Source: Ariolimax columbianus (lineage: Eukaryota; Mollusca; Gastropoda; Stylommatophora; Arionidae). From it: a stretch of DNA of 64,000 nt. The DNA lies in contig JAVGWX010000002.1 of the NCBI GenBank assembly GCA_036924085.1, positions 50,742,172 through 50,806,171 on the forward strand, in the 5' to 3' direction. A program made the translations under genes and the position numbers. Positions within the stretch are counted from its first letter, which is position 1, and each line of letters opens with the position of its first letter. The notes beneath the pieces were generated by a model. That model was not told the origin of the DNA. It made no database searches and saw only the letters and a list, made by a program, of their open reading frames with translations. Shown one piece after another: positions 10,785 through 21,342 of the stretch.

Positions 10785-10946
10785 TCCAAGCCATCGATTG
10801 CTACAAATGCACGTCCATTAATGGTATGTCCGAGGACTGTGAGGACGAGTTTAAGACAGACATCAGTACCGTCCAGCTGATCGAGCGCAAGTGTTTCTAT
10901 GGTCTGTTTGAGGGCACACACTGCATCAAATTAAAGGGAGAGCGAG
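10785..10946 (+). CDS. Internal exon of a Ly6/uPAR (quiver-like) protein
   Basis: The 162-nt segment between an acceptor (actttctccttag, AG at 10783-10784) and a consensus donor (GAG|GTAAGT, GT at 10947) is open and reads QAIDCYKCTSINGMSEDC, then EDEFKTDISTVQLIERKC, then FYGLFEGTHCIKLKGER. The leading CYKC, the CEDEF block and the five Cys fit the N-terminal half of a three-finger Ly6/uPAR fold as in quiver/sleepless-type proteins, which are secreted or GPI-anchored modulators of channels and receptors. QA before IDCYKC fits a signal-peptidase cleavage site, so the signal peptide would lie in an upstream exon. Both flanking introns are phase 1, making the exon symmetric, typical of this family. 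I could not find the signal-peptide exon, the Cys-rich C-terminal exon or a GPI signal in the window. An alternative acceptor AG at 10788-10789 would drop one codon and change phase. Confidence 0.7.
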
Positions 10947-11084
10947 GTAAGTGGCTTATCTAAATAACGCAACGAAACTATTATAAATGAACAGTGGTAC
11001 CTGGAGAGAATAGATCTACAGTAGATATCCAAGAATCTCGTTGAAGGCGGATAAAAACGGTTGAGGGAACTTCATCATGTAAAA

Positions 11085-11880
11085 TGAATTGCAAAAGAGG
11101 TCGACAGCCTTGTTCTGGACACCTGCATTTGATAGGGTGCCATGGAACAAACGTTTTCTAATTTTTGAACAGCTAAAGGTGGAAAAAGTTATTATTAAAC
11201 TATTTCTGAACGTAAATAAACATCAAATAGCGAATATGTCAATGAGAATCAATGAGAGACTAGCAAGCTCAGTACAAATAAGAAAACGAGGGAGTCAGGG
11301 AATGTTTATTTTCACCATACTCAATGCTTGTTCGGAGGTGGTGATGAACGAGGCTATGAGGAAATATCACATTGGGGTTTAGTTCTTTGATAAATGAAAA
11401 TGCGCAATAAAATTTATGGATGACCAAGTCATTGTAAGTGGAACAGAGAAATCATTACAAACATTACACAACAAAATCAGCTTCTATAAATGGAATGAAG
11501 ATAAATACTACTAGAACTTTACTTCCAGTCGTCTTGACTTATGTCTTGCCACTAGTCCAAGGTATTTCTGAACCAGAAAGTGAGGCTGATGACCAGCGCA
11601 TCTTCCTCTTCACTATAATTCATAATACAGTGCAAGTTACATCATCAATACAAAACCGTCTGATGATGTCCTCAAAAGTTTTTGGAGCACGAACTACAGA
11701 TATAATTATCAAACAAATCAGAAGAGTAAACATTATCATTTTGAGACAGACCATTGAAGAAGTCCAGAAGTTTCGTAGTTTTTATATTTGGCTCAAAGTA
11801 TTATGATGCCTTTGGAAAGTGAAATTGAGATCAAAGATCGCAGTAGCCAAAAAGGCATTTCGTAAGAAAATGTCGATGTA
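11085..11880 (+). pseudogene. LINE reverse transcriptase palm remnant
   Basis: Lies in the intron after the Ly6-like exon. The frame from 11089 reads PAFDRVPWNKRFLIFEQLKV (the RT motif A region, KAFDRVPW), then MRINERLASSVQIRKRGSQG (the RKGVRQG block) and SEVVMNEAMRKYHIGV. After a stop and frame change it gives FMDD at 11413-11424 (the catalytic Y/FADD box with A to M), VIVSGTEKSLQTLHNKISFY, and much later EEVQKFRSFYIW (the KFRYLGS block) near 11757-11795. Many stops and shifts: a dead copy. On its downstream side the coding similarity fades out around 11880. Confidence 0.78.
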
Positions 11881-12450
11881 GAATATATCAATTCTTTTCA
11901 TGCTGAGGTTCCTGCCAACCAAATAGATAACATCCTGGCACTCATTATATACACGTATACATAGGAATTGTATCTTGAAGTATATGAATGACCGCCTGTT
12001 AGATGACAGCAGTGCAAAAGATGAAACAGCAATGCACATATTGCAGAACAAACACGAAATTAAACATGAGTTAAGCGGAGGGGGGCGCAAGAGATGGCGG
12101 AGCAGGATTGTGTACAACCAATAAACTACAAGAACCACCAGTATCCACATCATTAACCGTCACCTGAGAGGCACAGAGCACATGTGTGTATGCCAAACGG
12201 GAGGTAAAGTCGATTCTTAAGAATATACACACACGCGCGCGCGCCTAATTGCACAGTACATCCGACTTCAGCATACATATTAAATGAGTTTATTTTCCAA
12301 AGGGAAACGACCTTGCCAATTGAATATGGATTATTTGATGACGTCTTTCGATCTACCTGGTTGGCTTGGTCGTGTTATGTGCACCTGTCTCTTTGTTGAT
12401 GAAGTCGCGTAGTGGCAGTTTATTGATCTTTCATACTTAGATCAGTAAGT
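11881..12450. other. LINE downstream remainder, unassigned
   Basis: No clear gene. A CACACGCGCGCGCGC run lies at about 12228-12243. Part of this stretch may be the degraded 3' end of the preceding LINE. Confidence 0.4.
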
Positions 12451-12765
12451 TTATGAGTGGCAAAGCGCGCGCTTCTCGTGGCTAAGGTATCGCGTTTGAT
12501 CCTCATTGTCGACACACTCTAGTCAATCCAGCTTTAAGTGGTACCTGGCTTACTGGTAGAGATGGAACGACACAGAGGAAGGGAATTGGCCAACCCAACT
12601 CATAAATTTTTGAGGACTAGTACAATAAAGTCTCTAACACGTCATTCCCCGCAAGAGTGTCTCTTATTGGACACCTTTACATTTTATTCTCAGGAGATGA
12701 ACAAACCATCTTGTCTTATCATGCTGTATTTTGGACACAGGAAGTCGTTCAACCAATATTTCTGA
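12450..12765 (+). mobile_element. tRNA-headed SINE (SINE-B)
   Basis: Head with a Pol III A-box-like gagtggcaaagcgcg (12454) and a B-box-like gcgtttgatcc (12492-12502), followed by the family core ccagctttaagtggtacctg (about 12528-12547) and a body with ggaattggccaacccaactc, gaggactagtacaataaag and a cattccccgc block. The same order recurs at 60310-60550 (+), 25895-26110 (-), 33680-33850 (-) and 42660-42830 (-). The tRNA-like head is established for SINEs mobilised by LINEs. Confidence 0.65.
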
Positions 12766-12799
12766 CATCATTTCCCGTCCCGTCGATGCTGAAGGGGCA

Positions 12800-12967
12800 T
12801 TAACCGTTTACAGTTCGGCCTAATTGATTTTCATTCGTGTTGAACTCTATACAGTGCTGTCAAACTTCTTAGATTCGTATCATAACCTTTTACAGTCCGG
12901 CCTAATTAATACGATTCGTGTCTTAAGATACAGATCTAATTAACTAAGCTGGACTGAAAAGGGTTAA
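12800..12967. mobile_element. piggyBac-like MITE, 160 bp, with TTAA duplications
   Basis: Both ends are TTAA (12800-12803 and 12964-12967). Inside them are inverted termini: CCGTTTACAGTTCGGCCTAA on the left and, read from the other strand, CCCTTTTCAGTCCAGCTTAG on the right. A third, direct copy (CCTTTTACAGTCCGGCCTAA) starts at 12886. TTAA target duplication with CC-starting inverted repeats is the hallmark of piggyBac transposition. The 160-bp interior has no reading frame, so this is a non-autonomous miniature element whose source is not in the window. Confidence 0.65.
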
Positions 12968-13166
12968 TGACTGGGACAACGCAGTGAGCTCAAATTTAAC
13001 AATTGCTAGAGAACATTGGGGAAACGATAGAGGTGAAGGTTAAGGAATTCAGCAAATTTAATCTGTTACTCTTGAAAAAGTATCGGTTCCAAGAGCTGGG
13101 CCAGTCGGTTCTGGATATGTAGATCTGGGATGGGTCTGGGCTGCACAACAAAGCCGCTATTAGTTT

Positions 13167-13960
13167 GTGGACTGGTTGAGCTATGAACTCAATCTTACCG
13201 TTGCGGGGCCTCCAGATGTCGTTCTCATCGAGTGGTATACAACAGCCAAATCAGAACTTATACGGACCAGGACAATCAGATTGTCTAATTTAAATAATGC
13301 ATCGAACGTAAACCCCATGGAGACACTGGATTGGTTGTCTATCCACTTAGGCTGGCACATCTCCTGGACGAAGACGAAAATGCAAAGCCTCTGTAAGGCA
13401 CCCACCCTGCGTCCAACTTCACCGTGAACAACAATCCTGCTGCAACCATCCAGAACGTTGTCTACCTGGGCAGCAGGCAGTCCTGTCTGACGCACGCAGC
13501 AATCCCGACAACACCTGTACGGTGAGCCTGGAGGCTTCATCCAGGCACTCTCTCTGCAGAGTTTAGCCCCAGCGGAGTCTTTCACTAGAGGCCAGGCTAT
13601 GTATCTACATCTCCTGTATCCTCTTCATCCACCTGGACAATTCCGAGACCTGGACACTACTGAGCGTCTCGAGACTTTCTCTATGCGCAACCAGAAGTGC
13701 ATCCTAGGGATTCACTGAAGCAGTCTGATTTCCCAAACTGAGATATGCCAATGTGTTTAGCTCGCATGCATTGTCTCGACTATAGATCGCTGTCGCATCT
13801 GCATATTCGGTCAAGTGACTCGCCCCTCCGGGAAGCCCTGGCGCACCAACTGGTTCGGCTGACTGTGGAAGCGAGAGGCGGGATGACACATGGAGACCTC
13901 CCAGGCCCATCCTCTCAATACCTTGCAGAAAGAAATCGCCCTCTCCCCTAAAAAAAAATG
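13167..13960 (+). pseudogene. LINE reverse transcriptase C-terminal remnant
   Basis: Frame 13167-13427 ends with LDWLSIHLGWHISWTKTKMQ, matching the LGLxISWTKTK block after the RT active site of one LINE lineage. It is followed in shifted frames by TIQNVVYLGSRQS (the FTYLGS block), ETFSMRNQKCILGIH (the FHMRCQRQILGI block), and finally REALAHQLVRLTVEARGG with a GRPR-like end at about 13830-13950. Four or more frame interruptions. Catalytic motifs are absent, so this is a 5'-truncated dead copy. Confidence 0.75.
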
Positions 13961-14417
13961 CAGGTCACTGAGACTTGGTCATCAAACTTGGACACGGACA
14001 TGGTCATTAGACTTGACGGGTCCTGGTCGCCTAAGCGGAGTATTTGTATTATCGAACGATTGTTGTGAGCTGTTGTCAGCTCACACTGCTGTTCGAACCT
14101 CAAAGGACTAGCTTTCACGCCTGAGTGGTTCCCAGGTTAAATATAATAGACCAACACTTTTCTCTCCCGGAGTCTCATGGCGGGCGACAAATAGAGGTTG
14201 TGCATGGGGCTACCTCGCCTTGTAAAAACTACTGCTACTGAAAAAGCACAGCAAACAAATGGATTTAGGATTTCCTAAAAATTGGTTAGCAGTAACCAAA
14301 GGCAATGTTACATCTATACTCGCCATCTGGAGTGACAGTGGAATGATAATTATGCTGATGAGAATGATGAAGGTATTCAGTAGAGTACACTGTTGTTCAG
14401 GAGGAATGGTTTAAGAC
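13961..14417. other. Probable LINE 3' UTR; contains a hairpin
   Basis: Noncoding. It includes a perfect 8-bp stem GTGAGCTG (14065-14072) with a 4-nt loop and CAGCTCAC (14077-14084), nested in TCGAAC / GTTCGA (14052-14057 and 14091-14096). The position just after LINE coding suggests 3' UTR, but this is inference. Confidence 0.4.
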
Positions 14418-14940
14418 TTCTTAACTTAACTTAACTTAACGTCTTTATACTGGTTTAGAAGACCCTGCAGAGTCTGTATACAACCAGTTTCATTTACATC
14501 ACCTTGCTCTAAAAGCTATGCGCATCCAATTTATTCTTAAATGCATTAACTGCCCCTGCCTCTACTACCTCCCCTGGCAATGTATTCCAAGCAGACACTA
14601 CTCTCTGACTAAAAAAATATTTCCTAATATCTAATTTGGACCTCTCTTTAGTCAACTTGTAGCTATGCTCTCTTGTTCTCGTGGGTGGCTGTATTTAAAA
14701 AAAAACTTGTTATAGTCTAATTTATCCATTCCTCTGATCATCTTATAAACTTGTATTGTCACCACGAATTCTTCTCTTTTCTAGACCCTGTATGCCAGTT
14801 TTTCTGAGTCTTTCCTCCTAACTGTAATTCTGGAATCCAACTATCATCTTTGTCGCTCTTTTTCGTATTCTTTCTAGCATGTTTATATCCCCTCTATGAT
14901 AAGGACTCCACACCTATTTCTCTCCACCTCACCTTTCGTA
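14418..14940 (-). pseudogene. CR1/L2-like LINE 3' end with (TTAAG)n tail
   Basis: On the minus strand, in slightly broken frames: YHRGDINMLERIQKRATKMI (about 14910-14850), YKMIRGMDKLDYNKF, then REHSYKLTKERSKLDIRKYF and SQRVVSAWNTLPGEVVEAG, NAFKNKLDAHSF and a stop. These are the last blocks of CR1/L2-group reverse transcriptases (WSPY, ERVQ+RATKMI, RVVxxWNSLP, FKNRLD). The coding end is followed by a short 3' UTR (aaccagtataaagacg) and repeats of TTAAG at about 14418-14440, the simple 3' tail. The 3' UTR recurs at 32212, 53122 and 59417. This copy has an extended A-run and frameshifts and is dead. Confidence 0.85.
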
Positions 14941-15805
14941 ACTGCGTGTCAGCTACCAATTCACAGCTTCGTAGATTGAAGCGCATCGCGGCTTGGGGAA
15001 AAAATCATGTACTTTGTCCTAGGAAAACAACCGCTGGAATCGCTCTACCACTCAGACGAACGAAACCCGGCAAATACAACTTTAATTTTAAAACCATGTC
15101 GAAACGAAGCGGATATTATGTGTATGCATCCAGCATGTTTGATCAAGCACGTGTCCGTAGCGTGATGATGCCCACATAACGTTTACCCTTTAAAACTCAT
15201 TTCCATGATACTTTTCTAGCCAGATTCACGTTCCCCCCAATATCCTGGGCAGCATCAATATTCGCGTGCTTTTATCACAATTCTTGCCCTTCACTGCAGA
15301 TAATTTACCATATCGAAATCGATTACGTATAATTGTTGCCCAGGAATGATTGTCACTATAGAAAGTCCTTGAATAACACATATTCGAACAGCGGAGATTT
15401 GTATATGGGCGGATGTGATACTTAGTACTTAGTGTTTCTGTAACGGAAAAGCTTTGTAATGAACTACATTGAGGAGGACTCGGTAGAACCATATTAACTA
15501 GGCGCGGGGATGTATCTGCAACCAGAGACAATTTGTAAATAGTGAAGAACTCAAATACGAATAGTTTTCGACACAACGATATCACACTAAATAGTGAGGA
15601 GTCCACATGTGGGTAGATTCGATTGCAACACATTTTCACACGAACTAGTGAAGAACTGACGTACGAGTAGCTTCAACTACAACAACAATCTTGCACGAAA
15701 TACAAAACAAACAAATAGAATACATTTGTCAATTTAGGCACTCGTCTTTTGAACGAAAGCGAAACTGACAACAAATAATTAGAACGCATGCAAATTGACC
15801 CCGTG
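14941..15805. other. Unannotated with diverged 50-60 bp repeats
   Basis: About 15530-15675 holds three diverged repeats of a unit with agtgaagaactcaaatacga, aatagtttcgac and caca variants. No gene is supported in the remainder; open frames (14850-15179 +, 15226-15639 -) lack motifs. Confidence 0.45.
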
Positions 15806-15874
15806 TTATTGTTGTTGTTATTGTTGCTGTTATTGTTGCTGTTATTGTTGCTGTTATTGTTGTTGTTGTTGTTG
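15806..15874. repeat. (GTT)n-rich trinucleotide tract
   Basis: Imperfect ttgttattgttgctg run followed by a purer GTT run; on the minus strand it reads as Asn repeats. Confidence 0.9.
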
Positions 15875-16015
15875 AATGTCCACAACGAGTAGGGTTATTC
15901 TTTCTTATGGGCCCTAAAAATGATGTTTAGTAGCGGGTTGTTGTAGCTTTCCTCTCATCCCGAGCTTGCTGATGAAGGTGGGCCGGAGTCCTCCAGTCGG
16001 TTGTGCTATGAATCA
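15875..16015 (+). mobile_element. Dispersed element SINE-D, copy 1
   Basis: A roughly 140-bp segment (tgtccacaacgagtagggtt ... gtagctttcctctcatcccg ... gctgatgaaggtgggccgga ... cggttgtg) recurs at 41375-41505 at about 75-80 percent identity by eye. Two copies of a non-tandem sequence imply a transposed or duplicated element; its type is unknown. Confidence 0.55.
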
Positions 16016-16512
16016 CAGGCCCTTTCTTGCGTCCAAAAATGTGAATTGTGTCGGTAGTTAGCAACCTCATCTTACAAAACAAATTGCTGCAGAAATAACC
16101 ACTGGAATAACACATAAAGTGCTTTGGAATATGTTTTCTGCGAGGAACCATTCACAGCGTTGACGCTGTGATTTGTAAGAAACCAAATGGAGAAGATAGT
16201 GAAAACTTAAGCTGATAAATATCGGGGCTGTTTTTTTTAAGTTAAAAAAAACCTCACGTTAAAAATAGAGCCTTTCAAATAATGGAACAAAAATTGTTAC
16301 ATCTCGAAAGATAATTGTGATTCATGGTAACTTCAAGGTTTAACAGATTTTACATTTTTAATCATTTATAAAAAAAAGCCGGACAAAATCTTGTTTTTCT
16401 TCAATTGCGGAGGTAAAAAATCTTTTCAAAATCTCGTACTTCTATAAATGGCTGATGTAAAAAAGCAGGACCATTTTTCAAGAAATTGTTCTATAAGCAG
16501 GCATCATTCAAA
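16016..16512. other. 5' flank of the RPS15 copy
   Basis: AT-rich, no gene. The last bases before the ATG (ttctataagcaggcatcattcaaa) resemble a 5' UTR and could include an acceptor (gcag|g), but I do not see an upstream exon. Confidence 0.4.
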
Positions 16513-17062
<550 letters not shown>

Positions 17063-17724
17063 GGTGGTTTCTCAAGCAGACATTGTATGTTTTATTTGCT
17101 TCTGTAATGGGTCGAGATTTCTCTTGGCAAGCCCATAACTTATTTGCCTCCTTTAGAAAATTGCGGATTCTGTGGTTACTGATGGTTCCAGTAACAGGCT
17201 AGTTGTACACACTCCTGTTTCGTCTAATACTCCACCCCCTTCCCCCTACTCGATCCATAATTGATTTCGTTATTATACAGTTCAGTTCATCGATTACAGT
17301 GTGAACATCAAGAGACGGTCATACATCGACCTTAGAAGATCATCTTATCCATATCCAAAGCCCACTGTCCCCCATTATGGATGCATTTGAGACGAAGACG
17401 TCGGTTAGTTCGATGCCTTGATAGCCTATACGACTTGAGGTTTCTATATTAGCTATCCACCCATGCCGTAATCAGCCTTTCTGTACTTTTCGAAGCAAGT
17501 GTTGATGGTTCAATGCGATGATTTCCTTGTTGAAAAGCTCTCAGAAAGTTCTCGTCTCAGTTCCCATTGTCCTAATAGACGTTGTTGGGATGTATGCATT
17601 ACTCCGCTTTGCCGTGACCTCACCACTCATTTAAGCAAAGTGTTCCTCAGCCGCGACTTTACTTCTCACTCTGTCACAGTGCCACATGACCATGAACTCA
17701 ATATAGCAGAGTGTTGCTTGCCAA
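17063..17724. other. No recognisable feature
   Basis: No poly(A) remnant or target duplication for the RPS15 copy is obvious. The segment 17645-17724 looks like degenerate first units of the following array (ctcactctgtcacagtg, accatgaactc). Confidence 0.45.
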
Positions 17725-18168
17725 CACATTACCACTCACTCCAGCAGTGATAACCATGACCACGACCTTACCACTCACTCCAGCAGTGATAACCATGACC
17801 ACGACCTTACCACTCACTCCAGCAGTGATAACCATGACCACGACCTTACCACTCACTCTAACAGTGGGCATCATGACCACGACCTTACCACTCACTCTAA
17901 CAGTGGGCATCATGACCACGACCTTACCACTCACTCTAACAGTGGGCATCATGACCACGACCGTACCACTCACTCTACAGTGATAACCATGACCACGACC
18001 TTACCACTCACTCTAACAGTGGGCATCATGACCACGACCTTACCACTCACTCTAACAGTGGGCATCATGACCACGACCGTACCACTCACTCTACAGTGAT
18101 AACCATGACCACGACCTTACCACTCACTCTAACAGTGGGCATCATGACTACGACCTTACCACTCCTTC
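17725..18168. repeat. 39-bp minisatellite
   Basis: About 11 copies of a 39-bp unit (ccttaccactcactctaaca, gtgggcatcatgaccacga). Two variants exist, ccagcagtgataacc on the left and taacagtgggcatc on the right, with a shortened unit (tctacagtgataacc) recurring at 17971 and 18090. The unit is a multiple of 3, so frames stay open on both strands. Confidence 0.95.
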
Positions 18169-18366
18169 TAGTAAAGTGCCTTGCACCCTATGAATTTCTC
18201 CCATACCGTTGCACGCTGCCAACAATTGTGTGCTATTGTTTAGTCTTGATTAACTCATTAATAACTTAGAAACCGATTCTGCAGAAGTACGTAGTTCACA
18301 GAGAGGAGCGACGCTTAGATTTCTTCAAATCGCCAAGTGAGGCTTGTGTTGTCTTAAGGTGTGACA

Positions 18367-18655
18367 TCTAGAGAGTGTCATATACCCCGTCCACCCACAG
18401 TCGTCGAGGCTGGTCCCTTGTTCGTGGACCGGAGACCTGCATATAATATGCTCTCGCTGCATTAAATGACCAGACCACTTGATTTGTTGGGCGTTAATTT
18501 AGGCACTAAATGAGTTGACCCTCACTATCTGCACAATAGTGATGTTGCAGACGCGTTCACGGATTGTCTTTCCGGCTACACTTCTCACACAGCGCATCTC
18601 ACAGCTCTGGATCTTAATCGTTGGTGTTTCTAGTAAGGACCAAGATTGACATTTG
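18367..18655 (-). pseudogene. LINE reverse transcriptase C-terminal remnant
   Basis: On the minus strand, in broken frames: SCEMRCVRSVAGKTIRERV, then IVQIVRVNSFSA, then INAQQIKWSGHLMQ (the LKWxGHLMR block), then RTRDQPRRLWVDGVYDTL (the RGRPRRRWIDGV block). The block order is diagnostic for LINE polyprotein ends; only about 95 codons remain and they are frameshifted. Confidence 0.7.
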
Positions 18656-19068
18656 AAATACAATATATATATTTGTAATGTAATATAAACAGTGTTTTTA
18701 TCGGTCTCCTTTTAGTAAAAGTAAACCAAGGGGCTAAAGGTGATTGGTTATAATGCATGGGGCTAGCGACTTGGTCGTTTCAAACATTTCTATAGAAACC
18801 ATCATCACCATATTACGTAAAGTGCTTTGCTGCGGTCTTTATATATGAGGTTAACGGTAGTGTTGTCCCTATACTCTGGCTGATGTGGTAAAACAGGACA
18901 AAAAGAAGAATCCAAGGCAGCTAATTAGGGAACTAGTCCCTCACCCTAGATGAACCTGAGAATAGAGCGAGATGTCTATAGCAATTTAGCAGACGGCCAG
19001 TCTCTGCGATAGAACACTACCTGGTTACCTTCTTGGTGAGAAAGTTTTCTTCTTCCTCTCGTTTGCCA
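18656..19068. other. No recognisable feature
   Basis: Noncoding as far as I can see; no repeat structure. Confidence 0.45.
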
Positions 19069-19335
19069 TGATGTCTTTCTTCATTTCGCCTTCAAACGTG
19101 TGGTCTAATTCTTTGAATACAGGTTGCTGCAGTGGAAGTTCCTTCAAGACTTTCAAGCAGCTTTGTGTGAGTCTCTGTGAGCCAATGTTCAGTTCGTAAC
19201 TTACTAAGCATATAATAGTCTTGCCGGGGATATGTTCGGCTGTCTGTGTCGAGTGCCAACACCTACACATGGGTGAAGGAGCCAATTTTAGTCTGTATAC
19301 GTGAACATTACATTTAGTCTGCCAGTTCGCATGCG
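19069..19335 (-). pseudogene. LINE C-terminal zinc-knuckle-like remnant (RNase H lineage)
   Basis: Minus-strand frame reads NWQTKCNVHVYRLKLAPSPM, CRCWHSTQTAEHI and onward to VFKELDHTF. This resembles the segment after RNase H in I/Jockey-group LINEs (HLYRLGLxxSPxCPCGxxxQTAEHIL). The same block, better preserved, is found at 28560-28640. The fragment is fused at its upstream side to units of the 26-bp array, so the first residues of the open frame are array-derived. Confidence 0.55.
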
Positions 19336-19339
19336 GAAC

Positions 19340-19968
19340 GGGATCAATTGCGCGATGAACACATTTCTTGACCTCGCGTGGGAAACATATTTCTTGACCT
19401 CGCGTGGTGAACACATTTCTTGACCTCGATCATTGAACACATTTCTTGACCTTGAACAGTGAACACATTTCTTCACCTCGCTTAGTGAACACATTTCATG
19501 ACATTGAACAGTGAACACATTTCTTCACCTCGCTTAGTGAACACATTTCTTGACCTTGAAGAGTGAACACATTTCTTCACCTCGCTTAGTGAACACATTT
19601 CATGACCTTGAACAGTGAACACATTTCTTCACCTTGCACAATGAACACATTTCTTCACCTCGTGCAGTGAAAACATTTCTTCACCTTGAACAGTGAACAC
19701 ATTTCTTAACCTTGAACAATGAACACATTTCTTCATCTGGTGCAGAGAAAACGTTTCTTGACCTTGAAAAGTGAGCACATTTCTTCACCTTGAACAGTGA
19801 ACACATTTCTTGACCTTGAACAGTGAACACATTTTTTCACCTCGTGCGGTTAACACATTTCTTGACCTTGCGCAGTGAACACATTTCTTCACCTTGAACA
19901 GTGAACACATTTCTTTACCTCGATAAGTGAACACATTTCTAGAACTTACGCAGTGAACCCATTTCTTT
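19340..19968. repeat. 26-bp minisatellite abutting a mariner
   Basis: About 23 copies of a 26-bp unit (cagtgaacacatttcttcac, cttgaa) with alternation of ttgacct and ttcacct variants. The right end stops about 10 bp before the left inverted repeat of the mariner at 19980. A single similar unit (cggtgaatgcatttcttcac) lies beyond the mariner at about 21461. Confidence 0.93.
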
Positions 19969-19979
19969 ATTTAAACTAG

Positions 19980-21342
19980 TTCGAGGTAGCTTCAAAAAGT
20001 TCCCGGAATAGTCGACTCGTGTTTGAATGAAAGATGATTTTATGGAGAATATATATTTATAAGTTGGTAGTGACCTTGACGAAATGACATGGCAGACGAT
20101 ATACTCTCGAACAGAAGTTACAGAATTGTGTGTGTGTGTGTGTTGTGCTGGTTGCATCTTCGCAGTTAAAAAGCTCCTCGATTTAACAACGTACAAATGT
20201 CAAATTCTGTGTTTTGCTTGAGAAGTCTTCATCACAGACACAAACGTCGCTAAATAAAGCATATGGTGATACCGTAATGAAGAAATCGCAAATATTTGAG
20301 TGGCACAAGCGTTTTATTGAAGGTCGTGTTAGTGTCGATGATGATGCACGTAGTGGACGACCGTCAACCTCCATTAACAATGAAAACACTGAGCGTGCTC
20401 CAAGCGTTGTATGTGCTGACAGAAGACTTAGTGTCCAGAAAATAGCCTCAGAAGTTGGAATATCAGTTGGAAGTTACCACAGTATTCTCCACAATGAACT
20501 GCACATGCACCGTGTTTGTCAACACATGGTTCCCAAAATGTTATCTCCTGAACAGAAACAAATGAGATTGACCCTGGCAGGAGACCTAATTACAATGGCT
20601 GATCAAGATAGCAATTTTCTCAATAACATAATCACAGGAGATGGGATCTGGTGTTTTTTTTTGCACGATCCTCAGACAAAACGTCAGCCCTCTGAATGGA
20701 AATCTCTCACATCTCCCCGGACACAGAAATTTCGTTTGGACAAGAGCAAAGGTAAAGTTGTGCTGGACGTTTTTTTTTTATTACCACGGTAATTTCTACC
20801 ATGATTTCATTCCAGAAGGCCGAACGGTTAACAAGAAAATATACGTTGATATCCTCCGTCGTCTAGGAGATGCAATCAGAATAAAACGACCAGACAAATC
20901 GAGAACAGACAATTGGATTATGCTGTATGACAATGCGCCAGCACGTTGATCCCGACTGATGAAGCAGCACCTAGCGAAACACAATGTGTTGGAACATCCT
21001 CCATATTCTCCCGACCTGGCAGCGGCTGATTTTTTTTCTTGTTCTCTCGACTGAAATCAGCACTGAAAGGACAGCGATTCAAGGATGCTGAGGACGTTAT
21101 CACCAATGCGACAAGACAGCTGAGAGAGGTGTCAAAGAATGAGTTCCACGAATATTTCCAGTAGCTGAGAGAGGTGTCAAAGAATGGGTTCCACGAATAT
21201 TTCCAGTAGTTGTATGCACGGTGGCAAACGTGTGTAGTTGTCGTAAGAAACAACTTTGAAGGAAATGTAGTGTAGATAATTCTATTGTAACGTATTTCTA
21301 TACAATCCACTAATTACGGAAACTTTTTGAAGTTACCTCGAA
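19980..21342 (+). mobile_element. Full-length, dead mariner (Tc1/mariner superfamily)
   Basis: Bounded by inverted repeats of about 32 bp: left 19980-20012 (TTCGAGGTAGCTTCAAAAAG then TTCCCGGAATAGT) and right 21311-21342, whose complement begins TTCGAGGTAACTTCAAAAAG then TTTCCGTAATTAG. The 1.36-kb length and one transposase are typical. The expected TA target duplication is not exact at the borders, so ends may be off by a few bases. A (GT)n run of about 8 units sits in the 5' untranslated part. The 26-bp array lies immediately to the left. Confidence 0.9.
20187..21235 (+). pseudogene. mariner (SETMAR-like) transposase, several lesions
   Basis: Cut-and-paste transposase. The helix-turn-helix N-terminus QRTNVKFCVLLEKSSSQTQ (from 20187, with a stop just before) leads to YGDTVMKKSQIFEWHKRF, RSGRPSTS and DRRLSVQKIASEVGISVGS (second HTH). 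Catalytic motifs: NIITGDGIW, first Asp at 20640-20642; LYDNAPA, second Asp at 20929-20931; YSPDLAAADFF, third Asp at 21028-21030. The last two are separated by 32 residues instead of the usual 34, so two codons appear lost. A frame change occurs in the T-run near 20770, a TGA follows NAPAR, and the T-run at 21030 shifts frame again. Near the end, 21118-21165 is tandemly duplicated. It is inactive but catalytic residues are retained. Confidence 0.9.

Noticed and set aside
15968..15995. CTGATGA in SINE-D as a hammerhead ribozyme core
   Set aside because: No GAAAC partner at the expected distance in either copy.
18990..19335. A Cys/His-rich zinc-finger gene on the minus strand
   Set aside because: The Cys/His block fits the C-terminal end of RNase H-bearing LINEs, and the start of the frame is array sequence.
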